Shown piece by piece: positions 23,401-30,441 of a DNA stretch of 30,536 nt. The notes beneath the pieces were generated by a model. That model was given only the letters and a program-made list of their open reading frames with translations, had not been told where the DNA came from and ran no database searches. Position 1 is the stretch's first letter; every line of letters begins with the position of its first letter. Where the stretch lies: positions 1-30,536 of the forward strand of contig CAYPMT010000017.1 in NCBI GenBank assembly GCA_964411875.1, read 5' to 3'. This DNA is from Aliikangiella sp964411875 (GTDB taxonomy: Bacteria > Pseudomonadota > Gammaproteobacteria > Enterobacterales > Kangiellaceae). Position numbers and translations under genes: made by a program.

Positions 23401-24591
23401 TTATACATATTCCCCTGCCGCATGACCCGATGCCCAAGCCCACTGAAAATTAAACCCGCCTAAATGTCCGGTAACATCTAAAACCTCTCCAATAAAATAC
23501 AAACCTTCAACATCATTTGCTTGAAATGTTTTTGAAGAAACTTCATTTGTATCAACACCACCTAAAGTGACTTCAGCGGTTCGATAACCTTCAGTACCAC
23601 TTGGTACAACTTGCCAGTTATGCAAGCTGTCAGATATTTTACGCAAAGTTTCATGTGATAACTGAACAATCGGTTGATGAAAAAACTCTGCAAACCAGTT
23701 TTGACAAAAAGCCTCTGAAAGCTTTTTAGTAAAAAGCTGAGACAAAATAGTATTTAATTGAGCTTGAGTTTTTTTTAATTGCATGGATTTTAAATAATCA
23801 AATAGCTCTACTTCCGGCGACCAATCAATTTTAACACTAGCACCATTATCCCAATAAGAAGAAATTTGTAAGATAGCTGGGCCACTCAAACCTCGGTGAG
23901 TTAACAATAAGTTTTCTCTAAATGATTGGTTGCCACACTGAGCAACAATATCCGCAGACGTACCGGATAAACCTTCAAAGACATCTAGTTGCGCAGGCTG
24001 TAAAGTAAATGGTACGAGCCCTGCTCTTTGTGGATAAACAGAAAGACCAAATTGCTTTGCTATTTTATAACCAAATCCTGTAGCACCCATGGTCGGAATC
24101 GACAACCCGCCAGTTGCTACAACTAAAGATTCGCATTGCCACTGACCTTGACTCGTTTGTATTAAAAAGTGACTGCCCTTCTTTTCGATTGATTGAATTT
24201 CACAGTGCGAGTTAATGCTTACATTACGAGTCTCACATTCAGCTAACAGCATATTTAAAATATCTTTCGATTTATTATCGCAAAAAAGTTGTCCCAGTTT
24301 TTTTTCATGATAAGGAACAGCATGCTTCTCAACCATCTCAATAAAATGCCAAGGGGTATAACGACTTAAGGCTGACTTACAAAAGTGAGGGTTATGAGAT
24401 AAGAAATTTTCATCACTGACATAATAATTGGTAAAATTACAACGCCCACCACCAGACATTAAAATCTTTTTACCAATTTTATTAGCATGATCTAAAATAG
24501 TGACTTTACGCTGTCGATTACCTGCACTAATCGCACACATTAAACCCGCTGCGCCGGCACCAATAATAATAACATCTGTTGTTTTCATCAT
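23401..24591 (-). CDS. NAD(P)/FAD-dependent oxidoreductase, HI0933 / YhiN family
   Basis: This 396-residue flavoprotein belongs to the HI0933-like (BaiN/YhiN) family of uncertain physiological reaction. The FAD-binding site is DVIIIGAGAAGLMCAISAG near the N terminus. The family marker KKILMSGGGRCNFTN follows, then ATGGLSIPTMGATGFGYKIA, and LGGVDTNEVSSKT and LYFIGEVLDVTGHLGGFNFQ near the end. It is cytosolic. Of two adjacent ATG codons, the second is better spaced from the GAGG. It lies on the opposite strand to the island lipoprotein and should be the first gene of the old chromosome after ssrA. Confidence 0.92.
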   Translation of the reverse strand: MMKTTDVIIIGAGAAGLMCAISAGNRQRKVTILDHANKIGKKILMSGGGRCNFTNYYVSDENFLSHNPHFCKSALSRYTPWHFIEMVEKHAVPYHEKKLGQLFCDNKSKDILNMLLAECETRNVSINSHCEIQSIEKKGSHFLIQTSQGQWQCESLVVATGGLSIPTMGATGFGYKIAKQFGLSVYPQRAGLVPFTLQPAQLDVFEGLSGTSADIVAQCGNQSFRENLLLTHRGLSGPAILQISSYWDNGASVKIDWSPEVELFDYLKSMQLKKTQAQLNTILSQLFTKKLSEAFCQNWFAEFFHQPIVQLSHETLRKISDSLHNWQVVPSGTEGYRTAEVTLGGVDTNEVSSKTFQANDVEGLYFIGEVLDVTGHLGGFNFQWAWASGHAAGEYV

Positions 24592-24609
24592 CCCTCAAGA
24601 TTTTTTCAA

Positions 24610-24807
24610 GTGCTTTATTTTAAGCTCTCGATTTTAATTTTTTTATTTTTCTATGGTTTATTTGCATTTGTTGAGCAAAAAAATAATCACGCTTTTGTTA
24701 AACTGGATGATACACTGGATGATGTTAAAGAAATAGTTAAGAAGAAAAACTTCTTTGAAACCCGTGTCACTGAATATCAGACAGGCGCTGCCTTAAGTTG
24801 GGATTAA
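24610..24807 (+). CDS. Possible small one-TM protein (65 aa)
   Basis: A frame starting with GTG at 24610 encodes a hydrophobic N terminus (LSILIFLFFYGLFAFVE) and a charged tail (LDDTLDDVKEIVKKKNFF). It looks like a small single-pass membrane protein, but the GTG lacks a good ribosome-binding sequence. It is divergent from the flavoprotein gene with only 18 bases between them. The coding character is uncertain. Confidence 0.35.
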   Translation: MLYFKLSILIFLFFYGLFAFVEQKNNHAFVKLDDTLDDVKEIVKKKNFFETRVTEYQTGAALSWD

Positions 24808-24900
24808 CCGGGCGGATTAGCCAAACGATTCAATCAGATGGATTAACCAGCCAATATCATGGCCAATAATCTTAGTCGTCCAAATAAAGAGAAAAGAAGC

Positions 24901-24958
24901 AATCAGGCGAAAAGTTAAACAAAGTCACTTAGCTATCGGCTAACTCTTCGCCTTGATT
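24901..24958. other. Long imperfect hairpin upstream of the molybdoenzyme gene
   Basis: AATCAGGCGAAAAGTTA at 24901-24917 pairs with TAACTCTTCGCCTTGATT at 24941-24958, with one bulge and one mismatch and a loop of 23 bases. It sits 85 bases ahead of the TTG start of the next gene. It could act in the mRNA leader or be a decayed mobile-element end. Confidence 0.4.
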
Positions 24959-25043
24959 TTAGTCTTGCCTTATTGTTTAATAGCAAAACTTAGACATGCC
25001 TAATAATTAAGCTTGCGTATGGGTAAGCACTGGAGTTTTCCCC

Positions 25044-26345
25044 TTGAAAAAAACTGTTGGTATTCATGAATTAGTCAAGCAAGATCCTGAACAAGCGGAT
25101 CTTAAAATTTGGGGCAGAGTTGCCGATCCGGTCACTCGCCGTGGTTTTATTAAAGGCTTATCTTGCCTTTCAGCTTTTCTTGGTGCTGAAGTTGTTTTTT
25201 CACGTTTTATGCCTTCGGGCTTAATCCCTGCGGCGCTTGCCGAGTCGAGCGAACCTTTTAAAATTGCCGGTAAAGAAGGCTTAACTATTCTTAACGATAG
25301 ACCTGTTAATGCAGAAACACCTCCCCATTTACTGAATGATGATATTACACCGGTGAATCGATTGTTTATTCGAAACAATGGCATTCCACCAGAAAAAGTT
25401 GATGTAAGCCAATGGACATTAACCATCGGCGGCGAGTCAGCGAAAACCAGTAAAACCTATACCATTGCTGAATTAAAAAAACGTTTTAAACCGGTTAATT
25501 TACAACTCACACTTGAATGCGGTGGTAACGGTCGCTCAGAGTTTTATCCACCAGCGAAAGGTAACCAATGGACATTAGGTGCTGTCGGTTGCCCAGTGTG
25601 GAATGGCATTCGCTTAAAAGATGTTTTAGAAGACTGTGGTATTAAAGAAGATGCTGTTTATATTGGTTATTATGGTGCTGATGAACATTTAAGTCGTCAA
25701 CCTGGTAAAGAGGCTATATCCAGAGGTGTTCCTATTGCCAAAGCACTTGAAGATGAGTCAATGATTGCTTTTGGTATGAATGGCGAGGACTTACATCCTA
25801 TGAATGGCCACCCCATGCGTTTAGCGATTGGTGGCTGGCCGGCTTCTGCTTCGGGAAAATGGCTCAATAAAATTGTTATTCGTAATAAAGTTCATGATGG
25901 TGCAAAAATGACTGGCAAAGCTTATCGTGTTCCTTGTGAGCAGGTACAACCAGGTAGTAAGGTCGCTGATGAAGATATGTGTATTATCGAGTCAATGCCG
26001 GTTAAATCACTCATCACATCACCAGAAAACAAAGTCAAACATAGTGTCAACAAACCACTCAAATTACACGGCCATGCTTGGGCTGGCGACTTGTCAGTTA
26101 AAGAGCTCATGTTATCCATTGATTTTGGTCAAACTTGGGTTAAAGCCGATATTAAAAAACCAGTCAATCGACTCGCTTGGCAAAACTGGGATGGTGAAGT
26201 GAAATTTCCTAAACCTGGCTATTATGAAGTTTGGGCACGGGCCGTTGATTCAGCCGGTCGTTCACAGCCTATGTTAATCCCAGGTTGGAACCCTAAAGGT
26301 TATTTAAATAATTCTTGCCATCGCATTGCGGTTTATGTGAGTTAA
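25044..26345 (+). CDS. Sulfite-oxidase-family molybdopterin protein (SorA/SoxC-like), Tat-exported
   Basis: This 433-residue enzyme probably oxidises sulfite or a related thiol compound in the periplasm. A Tat signal TRRGFIKG (31-38) is followed by a hydrophobic core (LSCLSAFLGAEVVF). The molybdenum ligand is Cys159 in LECGGNGRSEF; RLFIRNNG (107-113) and HPMRLAIGGWPASASGKW belong to the same fold. The C-terminal part is the dimerisation domain (LSIDFGQTWVKADI). The start is TTG at 25044, with GGAG eight bases ahead; no in-frame ATG fits. The gene just downstream encodes a c-type cytochrome, a natural electron acceptor. SorA and SoxC cannot be told apart with certainty; the single-haem partner favours SorA-like. 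Confidence 0.88.
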   Translation: MKKTVGIHELVKQDPEQADLKIWGRVADPVTRRGFIKGLSCLSAFLGAEVVFSRFMPSGLIPAALAESSEPFKIAGKEGLTILNDRPVNAETPPHLLNDDITPVNRLFIRNNGIPPEKVDVSQWTLTIGGESAKTSKTYTIAELKKRFKPVNLQLTLECGGNGRSEFYPPAKGNQWTLGAVGCPVWNGIRLKDVLEDCGIKEDAVYIGYYGADEHLSRQPGKEAISRGVPIAKALEDESMIAFGMNGEDLHPMNGHPMRLAIGGWPASASGKWLNKIVIRNKVHDGAKMTGKAYRVPCEQVQPGSKVADEDMCIIESMPVKSLITSPENKVKHSVNKPLKLHGHAWAGDLSVKELMLSIDFGQTWVKADIKKPVNRLAWQNWDGEVKFPKPGYYEVWARAVDSAGRSQPMLIPGWNPKGYLNNSCHRIAVYVS

Positions 26346-26347
26346 CT

Positions 26348-26806
26348 ATGAAATATTTAGTTGGGTTTACGGTTTTCTTTCTTTTATTTGCCACGCTTTT
26401 AGGACTGAGCTCTCGTTCGCCGTCTATTGATGAAGTTACGATGGATACAGTTAGCAATGTTGAAAAAAATAAAACTTCAGTAAAAGTGCCGAAAAAAGAA
26501 AATAACCAATCAAAAGAAAAACCAGTTGAAAACTTATCAGGAATTGATCAAGTAACAGGGTTAATTATTGATGATAAAGGTCATTGGGAAACGGTTCGCA
26601 ATAACTGTATTGCTTGTCACTCGGCAAAAATTGTGACTCAAAATAAAATGTCTCGAACAACTTGGCTAGAAACCATTCGTTGGATGCAAGAAAGTCAAGG
26701 CTTATGGCCACTGGGCGATTCGGAAAATTTGATCTTAGATTACTTAAGTACTTATTATGGCGTAGAACAACACTCCGCTAAAATTCGTAAGCCAATTTAT
26801 CTTTAA
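26348..26806 (+). CDS. Membrane-anchored monohaem c-type cytochrome
   Basis: The protein (152 residues) carries one haem site, CIACH at residues 87-91, with Met101 or Met113 as possible sixth ligands. The N terminus has an uncleaved-looking membrane helix (FTVFFLLFATLLGL) and then a Lys/Glu/Ser-rich linker of about 40 residues before the haem domain. I chose ATG 26348, two bases after the molybdoenzyme stop, over an upstream in-frame Met at 26315. It should take electrons from the sulfite-oxidase-like enzyme and pass them to the respiratory chain. SorB is a short cytochrome of this kind; here it is tethered. Confidence 0.85.
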   Translation: MKYLVGFTVFFLLFATLLGLSSRSPSIDEVTMDTVSNVEKNKTSVKVPKKENNQSKEKPVENLSGIDQVTGLIIDDKGHWETVRNNCIACHSAKIVTQNKMSRTTWLETIRWMQESQGLWPLGDSENLILDYLSTYYGVEQHSAKIRKPIYL

Positions 26807-26823
26807 ATTAATCACTGATACTG

Positions 26824-27552
26824 ATGGCTAATCAACAACCTATTTTTGTGGCACATAGAGGCTACCCTGAAAAATATCCCGAAAATAGTTTGATCGGTCT
26901 AAGTGCATCATTGCAACAGGGTGCACAAGCCATTGAAGTTGATGTCCAGCTAACCGCCAATCAAGTACCGGTATTGTTTCATGATCAACAACTAGATCGC
27001 GTTACTAATCAAAACGGTTCTATTTTTGATTACTCATTTGAACAAATTAATACTTTCTTCGCCGGTGAAACTCAACGCCTAGGCTCTCAATTTGAAACCA
27101 CTCGAATTTGCTCATTAAGCCAAGCTACAGAGCTGGTATCGAAATATCCTCAAGCGAAATTTTTTGTTGAATTAAAACCAGAAAGTATTGATCATTTTGG
27201 TGTCGAAAATAGCATCACAAAAGTCATACAAGACTTAGAAATAATTAAGCAACAATGCGTGATAATTTCTTATAGTCAACAAGCACTCTCATTAGCTAAA
27301 AAAAATTATCAATATCGCACCGGCTGGATACTGCCAAGTTATGATGATGAGTCCCTTGATATTGCAAAACAAATAAGGCCTGATTTTTTAGTGTGTAACC
27401 ATAAAAAAATAGCTCATTCAGAAAAGAAACTTTGGCCTGGAGACTGGCGCTGGGTGTTATATACCATTGATGATTTTAATCACGCGCTTGAGTGGCATCA
27501 GCGAGGTGCTGACTATATAGAAACTGATTCTGTTGGACAGTTTCTTTGTTAA
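26824..27552 (+). CDS. Glycerophosphodiester phosphodiesterase
   Basis: This 242-residue GDPD enzyme releases glycerol 3-phosphate from glycerophosphodiesters. The TIM-barrel motifs are plain: VAHRGYPEKYPENS, then AIEVDVQLTANQVPVLFHDQ with the metal acids and catalytic His, and FFVELKPES. Near the end, WVLYTIDDFNHALEWHQRGA and DYIETDSVG complete the barrel. There is no signal peptide, so it is the cytosolic UgpQ-like type. It lies 17 bases after the cytochrome gene and is probably read through. Just beyond its end the cassette array begins. Confidence 0.93.
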   Translation: MANQQPIFVAHRGYPEKYPENSLIGLSASLQQGAQAIEVDVQLTANQVPVLFHDQQLDRVTNQNGSIFDYSFEQINTFFAGETQRLGSQFETTRICSLSQATELVSKYPQAKFFVELKPESIDHFGVENSITKVIQDLEIIKQQCVIISYSQQALSLAKKNYQYRTGWILPSYDDESLDIAKQIRPDFLVCNHKKIAHSEKKLWPGDWRWVLYTIDDFNHALEWHQRGADYIETDSVGQFLC

Positions 27553-27567
27553 AGTTCATCCACTCAA

Positions 27568-27663
27568 ACTTAACCTAATAATTTAGAAAAAAATTTCAAT
27601 GTTATCTTCAGCTATTTGATATAGCATCTTGAATGAGATGTCTGTAGCGGAATCAGGTTAAGC
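27568..27663 (-). other. Candidate degenerate distal attC site
   Basis: On the minus strand the ends are GCTTAACC and GGTTAAGT, fitting the RYYYAAC and GTTRRRY cores, and CTTAACCT/AGGTTAAG is a perfect eight-base inverted repeat about 94 bases long in total. The interior folds poorly, and the last cassette gene stops about 40 bases away, so this is weaker than the other sites. It would mark the distal end of the array. Confidence 0.4.
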
Positions 27664-27702
27664 TAGTGACACAAAGCGACAGGAATGAAGTTGAATAACT
27701 TA

Positions 27703-28071
27703 CTACGTATTTCTCACTGCACCATTGATTTCGTCTAAAAATTGTTTTGCTAAACCTTGCGCGCTGCCTCGATGGTGATTCTCCAAGTTACCCCATTCTC
27801 GACAGTACCAGCAAATTCTTTCTGCAATAGAGCCTTCCGATAACTCACCTAGCTTATTTTTTAATAAGAGGATTTGAGAGCCCAGCTCAACCAACTCCCC
27901 CATCTCTATATCAGTTTTAGACTTAAGAACTTTGAAGGGGTTAAATGCTGGTACGCAAAAAACCAAATCGTTTTCACCTGTTGCAGCTTTTTCTAAATGA
28001 GGCACCAGCCTTTCTTCTAGCTCTGCTTCTAATGAATCCAGCTTGGTATAGAGTTTAGCTTTAGAGACCAT
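27703..28071 (-). CDS. Integron cassette orphan protein (122 aa)
   Basis: I recognise no family. The N-terminal half is helical with coiled-coil character (LYTKLDSLEAELEERLVPHL), and VELGSQILLLKNKLGELSEG follows. The C-terminal part CWYCREWGNLENHHRGSAQG has a CxxC with nearby histidines that could bind a metal. It has no signal or membrane segment. It is the last cassette of the minus-strand array and is followed on the upstream side by an attC at 28093-28199. Confidence 0.6.
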   Translation of the reverse strand: MVSKAKLYTKLDSLEAELEERLVPHLEKAATGENDLVFCVPAFNPFKVLKSKTDIEMGELVELGSQILLLKNKLGELSEGSIAERICWYCREWGNLENHHRGSAQGLAKQFLDEINGAVRNT

Positions 28072-28092
28072 TTTTAAACTTCATTCTGCCTA

Positions 28093-28199
28093 ATAACGCC
28101 TGTGTCTGCCGCAAGAAAAAGTACAGCTTTTGTAAGTCGTTCACGCAACGTGTACGTACATAACATAGTTAGAACTTGGACCAGATTTTTTTGTTATGG
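28093..28199 (-). other. Integron attC site
   Basis: On the minus strand it begins CCATAAC and ends GGCGTTAT. Comparing both arms outward to inward, TAAC, then seven bases, TCTG, four bases and AAG match on both sides with equal spacing, so the arms fold. About 107 bases long; it closes the cassette with the 80-residue gene. Confidence 0.7.
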
Positions 28200-28203
28200 A
28201 CAA

Positions 28204-28446
28204 TCACTTAGTACTGCTTGAAATCGTTAATTTTTTAACAACACTATGCTTACTACCATCGACTAGAGACTTAGTAGACATTTCGATATCAGAATCCAGT
28301 TTTGTGGTGAACTGTTCTTTATGATCACCTTTGGTCTCAGCTTTTTCTGATATTTCCCAGAGCTTTTTTGCAAGCCCTCTCAGGTCATCTGGGGCAGCAT
28401 GAATAAATATCTCTTCTGCTTTTGTATCTTTTTCAATAGTTATCAT
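28204..28446 (-). CDS. Integron cassette orphan protein (80 aa)
   Basis: The 80-residue protein has no known family match. It is helical and charged: EIFIHAAPDDLRGLAKKLWE in the first half and then KGDHKEQFTTKLDSDIEMST. The start is supported by AAAGGAAAG just ahead of the ATG, close to the preceding attC. The stop lies four bases before the attC at 28199, the compact arrangement of a cassette. The size would fit an immunity or regulatory protein, but nothing identifies it. Confidence 0.6.
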   Translation of the reverse strand: MITIEKDTKAEEIFIHAAPDDLRGLAKKLWEISEKAETKGDHKEQFTTKLDSDIEMSTKSLVDGSKHSVVKKLTISSSTK

Positions 28447-28463
28447 ATCTTTCCTTTAAGTTC

Positions 28464-28518
28464 ATAACGCTTCAAAAAGTATTGTCATTTTCGCACATAC
28501 TGCTTTGCATGGTTATAC
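28464..28518 (-). other. Integron attC site overlapping a stop codon
   Basis: On the minus strand it begins GTATAACC and ends AGCGTTAT. The centre is AGTAT-g-TG, nine loop bases, CA-ATACT: a seven-pair arm with one extrahelical G. The stop codon of the 165-residue gene (28513-28515) is inside its end. Confidence 0.7.
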
Positions 28519-29010
28519 ATTTTTAGCTAAATACTCATCAAATGAACTAAACTTAGTTATCACATTATCTGAGTCACATGTTAAGTACAAACCAGGGTTA
28601 TTGATTAATTTGTTAATTAGTAAATCTCTACAATGTGAAGGAACGACTTTCTTTAATATTGATAGACAGTCCTGCTTTGTCTTGAAGTTCAAGTGACATT
28701 CACCATCATCATGCGTTCCAAACTTACAAACATCTTCAATATCAGCCTTGAAATCGACTATACCAATATCGCCCTTCGATTTTAAGAAGGAGTAGATCTC
28801 TTCAACATTAGAAAAGCCTGGTAACTCTTCTTCTGTCGCCCATCCATACTTTTCGTAGCATGTAGCTCCAAAACTAGTAAGTTTAAATCCAAGCTTACTG
28901 TCGAAAAGCGAGAGTCCATCTATTGTTGAGTATTCTCCAAAATACAGTTCATATCCTTTTGATGATTCATTATACAAGTAGACACTAGGGCTCATTCTAT
29001 TCTCATGCAT
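28513..29010 (-). CDS. Integron cassette orphan protein (165 aa)
   Basis: No family is recognised. The sequence is mixed alpha/beta, with SKGYELYFGEYSTIDGLSLF near the start and ECHLNFKTKQDCLSILKKVV later, and no membrane helix. It has several cysteines. The ATG at 29010 overlaps the end of the preceding attC and has no Shine-Dalgarno; a second Met at residue 6 is an alternative. Gene and attC fit with almost no spare bases, a strong sign of a cassette. Confidence 0.6.
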   Translation of the reverse strand: MHENRMSPSVYLYNESSKGYELYFGEYSTIDGLSLFDSKLGFKLTSFGATCYEKYGWATEEELPGFSNVEEIYSFLKSKGDIGIVDFKADIEDVCKFGTHDDGECHLNFKTKQDCLSILKKVVPSHCRDLLINKLINNPGLYLTCDSDNVITKFSSFDEYLAKNV

Positions 29011-29069
29011 AACGCTTTTTTAATTTGTGAGACGTTTTCACGCCAAGTCGAATCCTAATTCTTGTTAAC
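29009..29069 (-). other. Integron attC site overlapping start and stop codons
   Basis: On the minus strand it begins GTTAACAAG and ends AGCGTTAT. The internal pairing is weak (a CGT-GAAA-ACG tip and scattered matches), but both cores, length and position fit. It contains the stop of the 153-residue gene and touches the start codon of the next one. Confidence 0.6.
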
Positions 29070-29526
29070 ATATATCTGCAAATAGCCAGTAGAATAGTTT
29101 GCATATCACGACTGTTAAAACAGGTAATATGATTAACTTTAACCACAAAGGTATATCGTAGATTCCCAGAAAGTGGCTAACCAGTCCAAATATGATGCTA
29201 ACTATAACCAATGCTGCAAGAATAGTATTTTTTGCTAGCTTCTCACCTTTTTTATTTGTTTTTCTCCACTCTTTTGCATTCTTATCATAAAGCTCCCAAT
29301 AATTCTCATTCTGAATAGAATCTATTGGATCGGATGAGAATTCACCTTCATGAATCGTACAGATTACTTGTGGATATGTTTTCACACAGTCCCGACAATA
29401 TTCTCTCGCTTTTTCTAAGGATGAAAAAACCATGAAAAGCGTATCCTCTTTTTCATTATGAAATTGGAGCAAGCCTTTACTACTGTAGACTTGACCATAT
29501 TCATTTGTTCTCATCACTTTATACAT
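29065..29526 (-). CDS. Integron cassette membrane protein (153 aa)
   Basis: The first 90 residues form a soluble domain (LLQFHNEKEDTLFMVFSSLE, then REYCRDCVKTYPQV), followed by two adjacent membrane helices: ILAALVIVSIIFGLVSHFLG and LWLKLIILPVLTVVICKLFY. No known family comes to mind. The layout, a cytosolic domain with a C-terminal helical hairpin, is seen in some defence effectors and in many unrelated proteins, so no function is given. The start at 29526 lacks a strong ribosome-binding site. Confidence 0.6.
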   Translation of the reverse strand: MYKVMRTNEYGQVYSSKGLLQFHNEKEDTLFMVFSSLEKAREYCRDCVKTYPQVICTIHEGEFSSDPIDSIQNENYWELYDKNAKEWRKTNKKGEKLAKNTILAALVIVSIIFGLVSHFLGIYDIPLWLKLIILPVLTVVICKLFYWLFADIC

Positions 29527-29539
29527 AATTGGTTACTAT

Positions 29540-29658
29540 GTTAACGCCCAGTTAAGGATTTGGCGCTACGGAGATTTTTTTAAATGTGATAATTGAGCGC
29601 AGCGACTCACAGTTAAAAGGTCGGAGTAGTGGCAATCCAGCTTGAGCTGCTTGTCAAC
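29540..29658 (-). other. Long integron attC site
   Basis: On the minus strand it begins GTTGACAAG and ends GGGCGTTAAC, about 119 bases, similar in size to Vibrio repeats. Reading inward, GGATTGCCACTAC on one arm matches GGATTTGGCGCTAC on the other, giving a foldable stem with an extra base. It starts right at the stop codon of the 109-residue gene. Confidence 0.75.
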
Positions 29659-29659
29659 T

Positions 29660-29989
29660 TTATCCATAGCCCCGTTCCTCTAACCAACAACTAGCCGCCG
29701 TTGAGTCAAGAGAATCACCGCTAGCAATGGTTCTGATTTTACCAATACATTTTTCTTTATACTTGGAATCTATATCAGGTAAATCTGCAACTAGATAGGC
29801 CACCCATGACCCTGCTGTTTCATGATTTAAAATATCAATTAAAGGAGAAACATCGTTTAGCTCATGTGACTTCACCACGATATTTCTCATTGAATCGGCC
29901 GCTTTATTAGCTTTGCGCACACTTTTTGGGTCAGCATAATCAGTTGACGCGTGGATTTTTGATAACTCAATAAATGATTCGATGCTCAT
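29660..29989 (-). CDS. Integron cassette helical-repeat protein (109 aa)
   Basis: The protein is wholly helical, with KSVRKANKAADSMRNIVVKS, then VSPLIDILNHETAGSWVAYL and AASCWLEERGYG at the end. The pattern resembles small HEAT-like proteins such as DUF2019-type immunity proteins; this is a weak resemblance from memory. The stop touches the attC at 29658, and the ATG follows the next attC by about 15 bases with a short AAGAG ahead of it. Confidence 0.6.
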   Translation of the reverse strand: MSIESFIELSKIHASTDYADPKSVRKANKAADSMRNIVVKSHELNDVSPLIDILNHETAGSWVAYLVADLPDIDSKYKEKCIGKIRTIASGDSLDSTAASCWLEERGYG

Positions 29990-30002
29990 ACTCTTATATA
30001 CA

Positions 30003-30060
30003 GTTAACGCTCAAATAAATTGAGCGTTTTTCTCGCTTCAATTTTCATTGTCTTGTTAAG
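30003..30060 (-). other. Integron attC site, the best-formed of the right array
   Basis: On the minus strand it begins CTTAACAAG and ends GAGCGTTAAC. The centre is AAATTGA-a-GCG, loop AGAAAAA, CGC-TCAATTT: a ten-pair arm with one extrahelical A, exactly the layout of the attC at 2563. Confidence 0.85.
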
Positions 30061-30067
30061 GGTGCCT

Positions 30068-30394
30068 CTATAGCAGCGATTCATTTCGTTTCAATCCTTC
30101 ATAGTCATCGTCTTTGCGGCGAATGAACCTAATTTTTTTGCTAATAAATTTATCGTCAACGACATACAGCATTTGTATAAAGCTGCCTGGGATCGAGATC
30201 CCCCATAAAGACGATTTTTCACTATCCGATAAGTCTGAACGTAGTGGACTTATTCCCGGAATATAGCTAACTCTTCCAATAGTTTTCTTCAATCCAAACC
30301 ATTCGCAATAGATAATATAATCACCAAGCTCTATAGGAGTATCTGTTCCCCTATAATTGAGTTTGAAAAAACTTTCAGAATATGAATAACTCAA
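30068..30394 (-). CDS. Integron cassette orphan protein (108 aa)
   Basis: I do not recognise a named family. The sequence is beta-rich: GDYIIYCEWFGLKKTIGRVS, then YIPGISPLRSDLSDSEKSSL and WGISIPGSFIQMLYVVDD. The size and the SYIPGISP-WGI pattern recall small immunity-like proteins, but I cannot name one. The start appears to be TTG at 30394 with AAGGG about ten bases upstream. It is the first cassette visible in the array; anything closer to the integrase lies beyond the window. Confidence 0.55.
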   Translation of the reverse strand: MSYSYSESFFKLNYRGTDTPIELGDYIIYCEWFGLKKTIGRVSYIPGISPLRSDLSDSEKSSLWGISIPGSFIQMLYVVDDKFISKKIRFIRRKDDDYEGLKRNESLL

Positions 30395-30407
30395 TTTATT
30401 GATACCC

Positions 30408-30441
30408 TTAACAGCATATTATATGCACCAAATGTTGTTAA
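30408..30441. repeat. Palindrome with TTAACA/TGTTAA ends at the right edge
   Basis: GCATATTATATGC (30414-30426) is a perfect 13-base palindrome, preceded by TTAACA at 30408 and followed ten bases later by TGTTAA at 30436. It is too short for a normal attC. It could be a collapsed attC, part of an attI site or an operator for the cassette promoter. Confidence 0.3.

Noticed and set aside
27703..30394. CRISPR array or phage remnant
   Set aside because: The repeated elements vary in length and sequence and separate whole genes; they match attC, not direct repeats with spacers, and no phage structural gene is seen.
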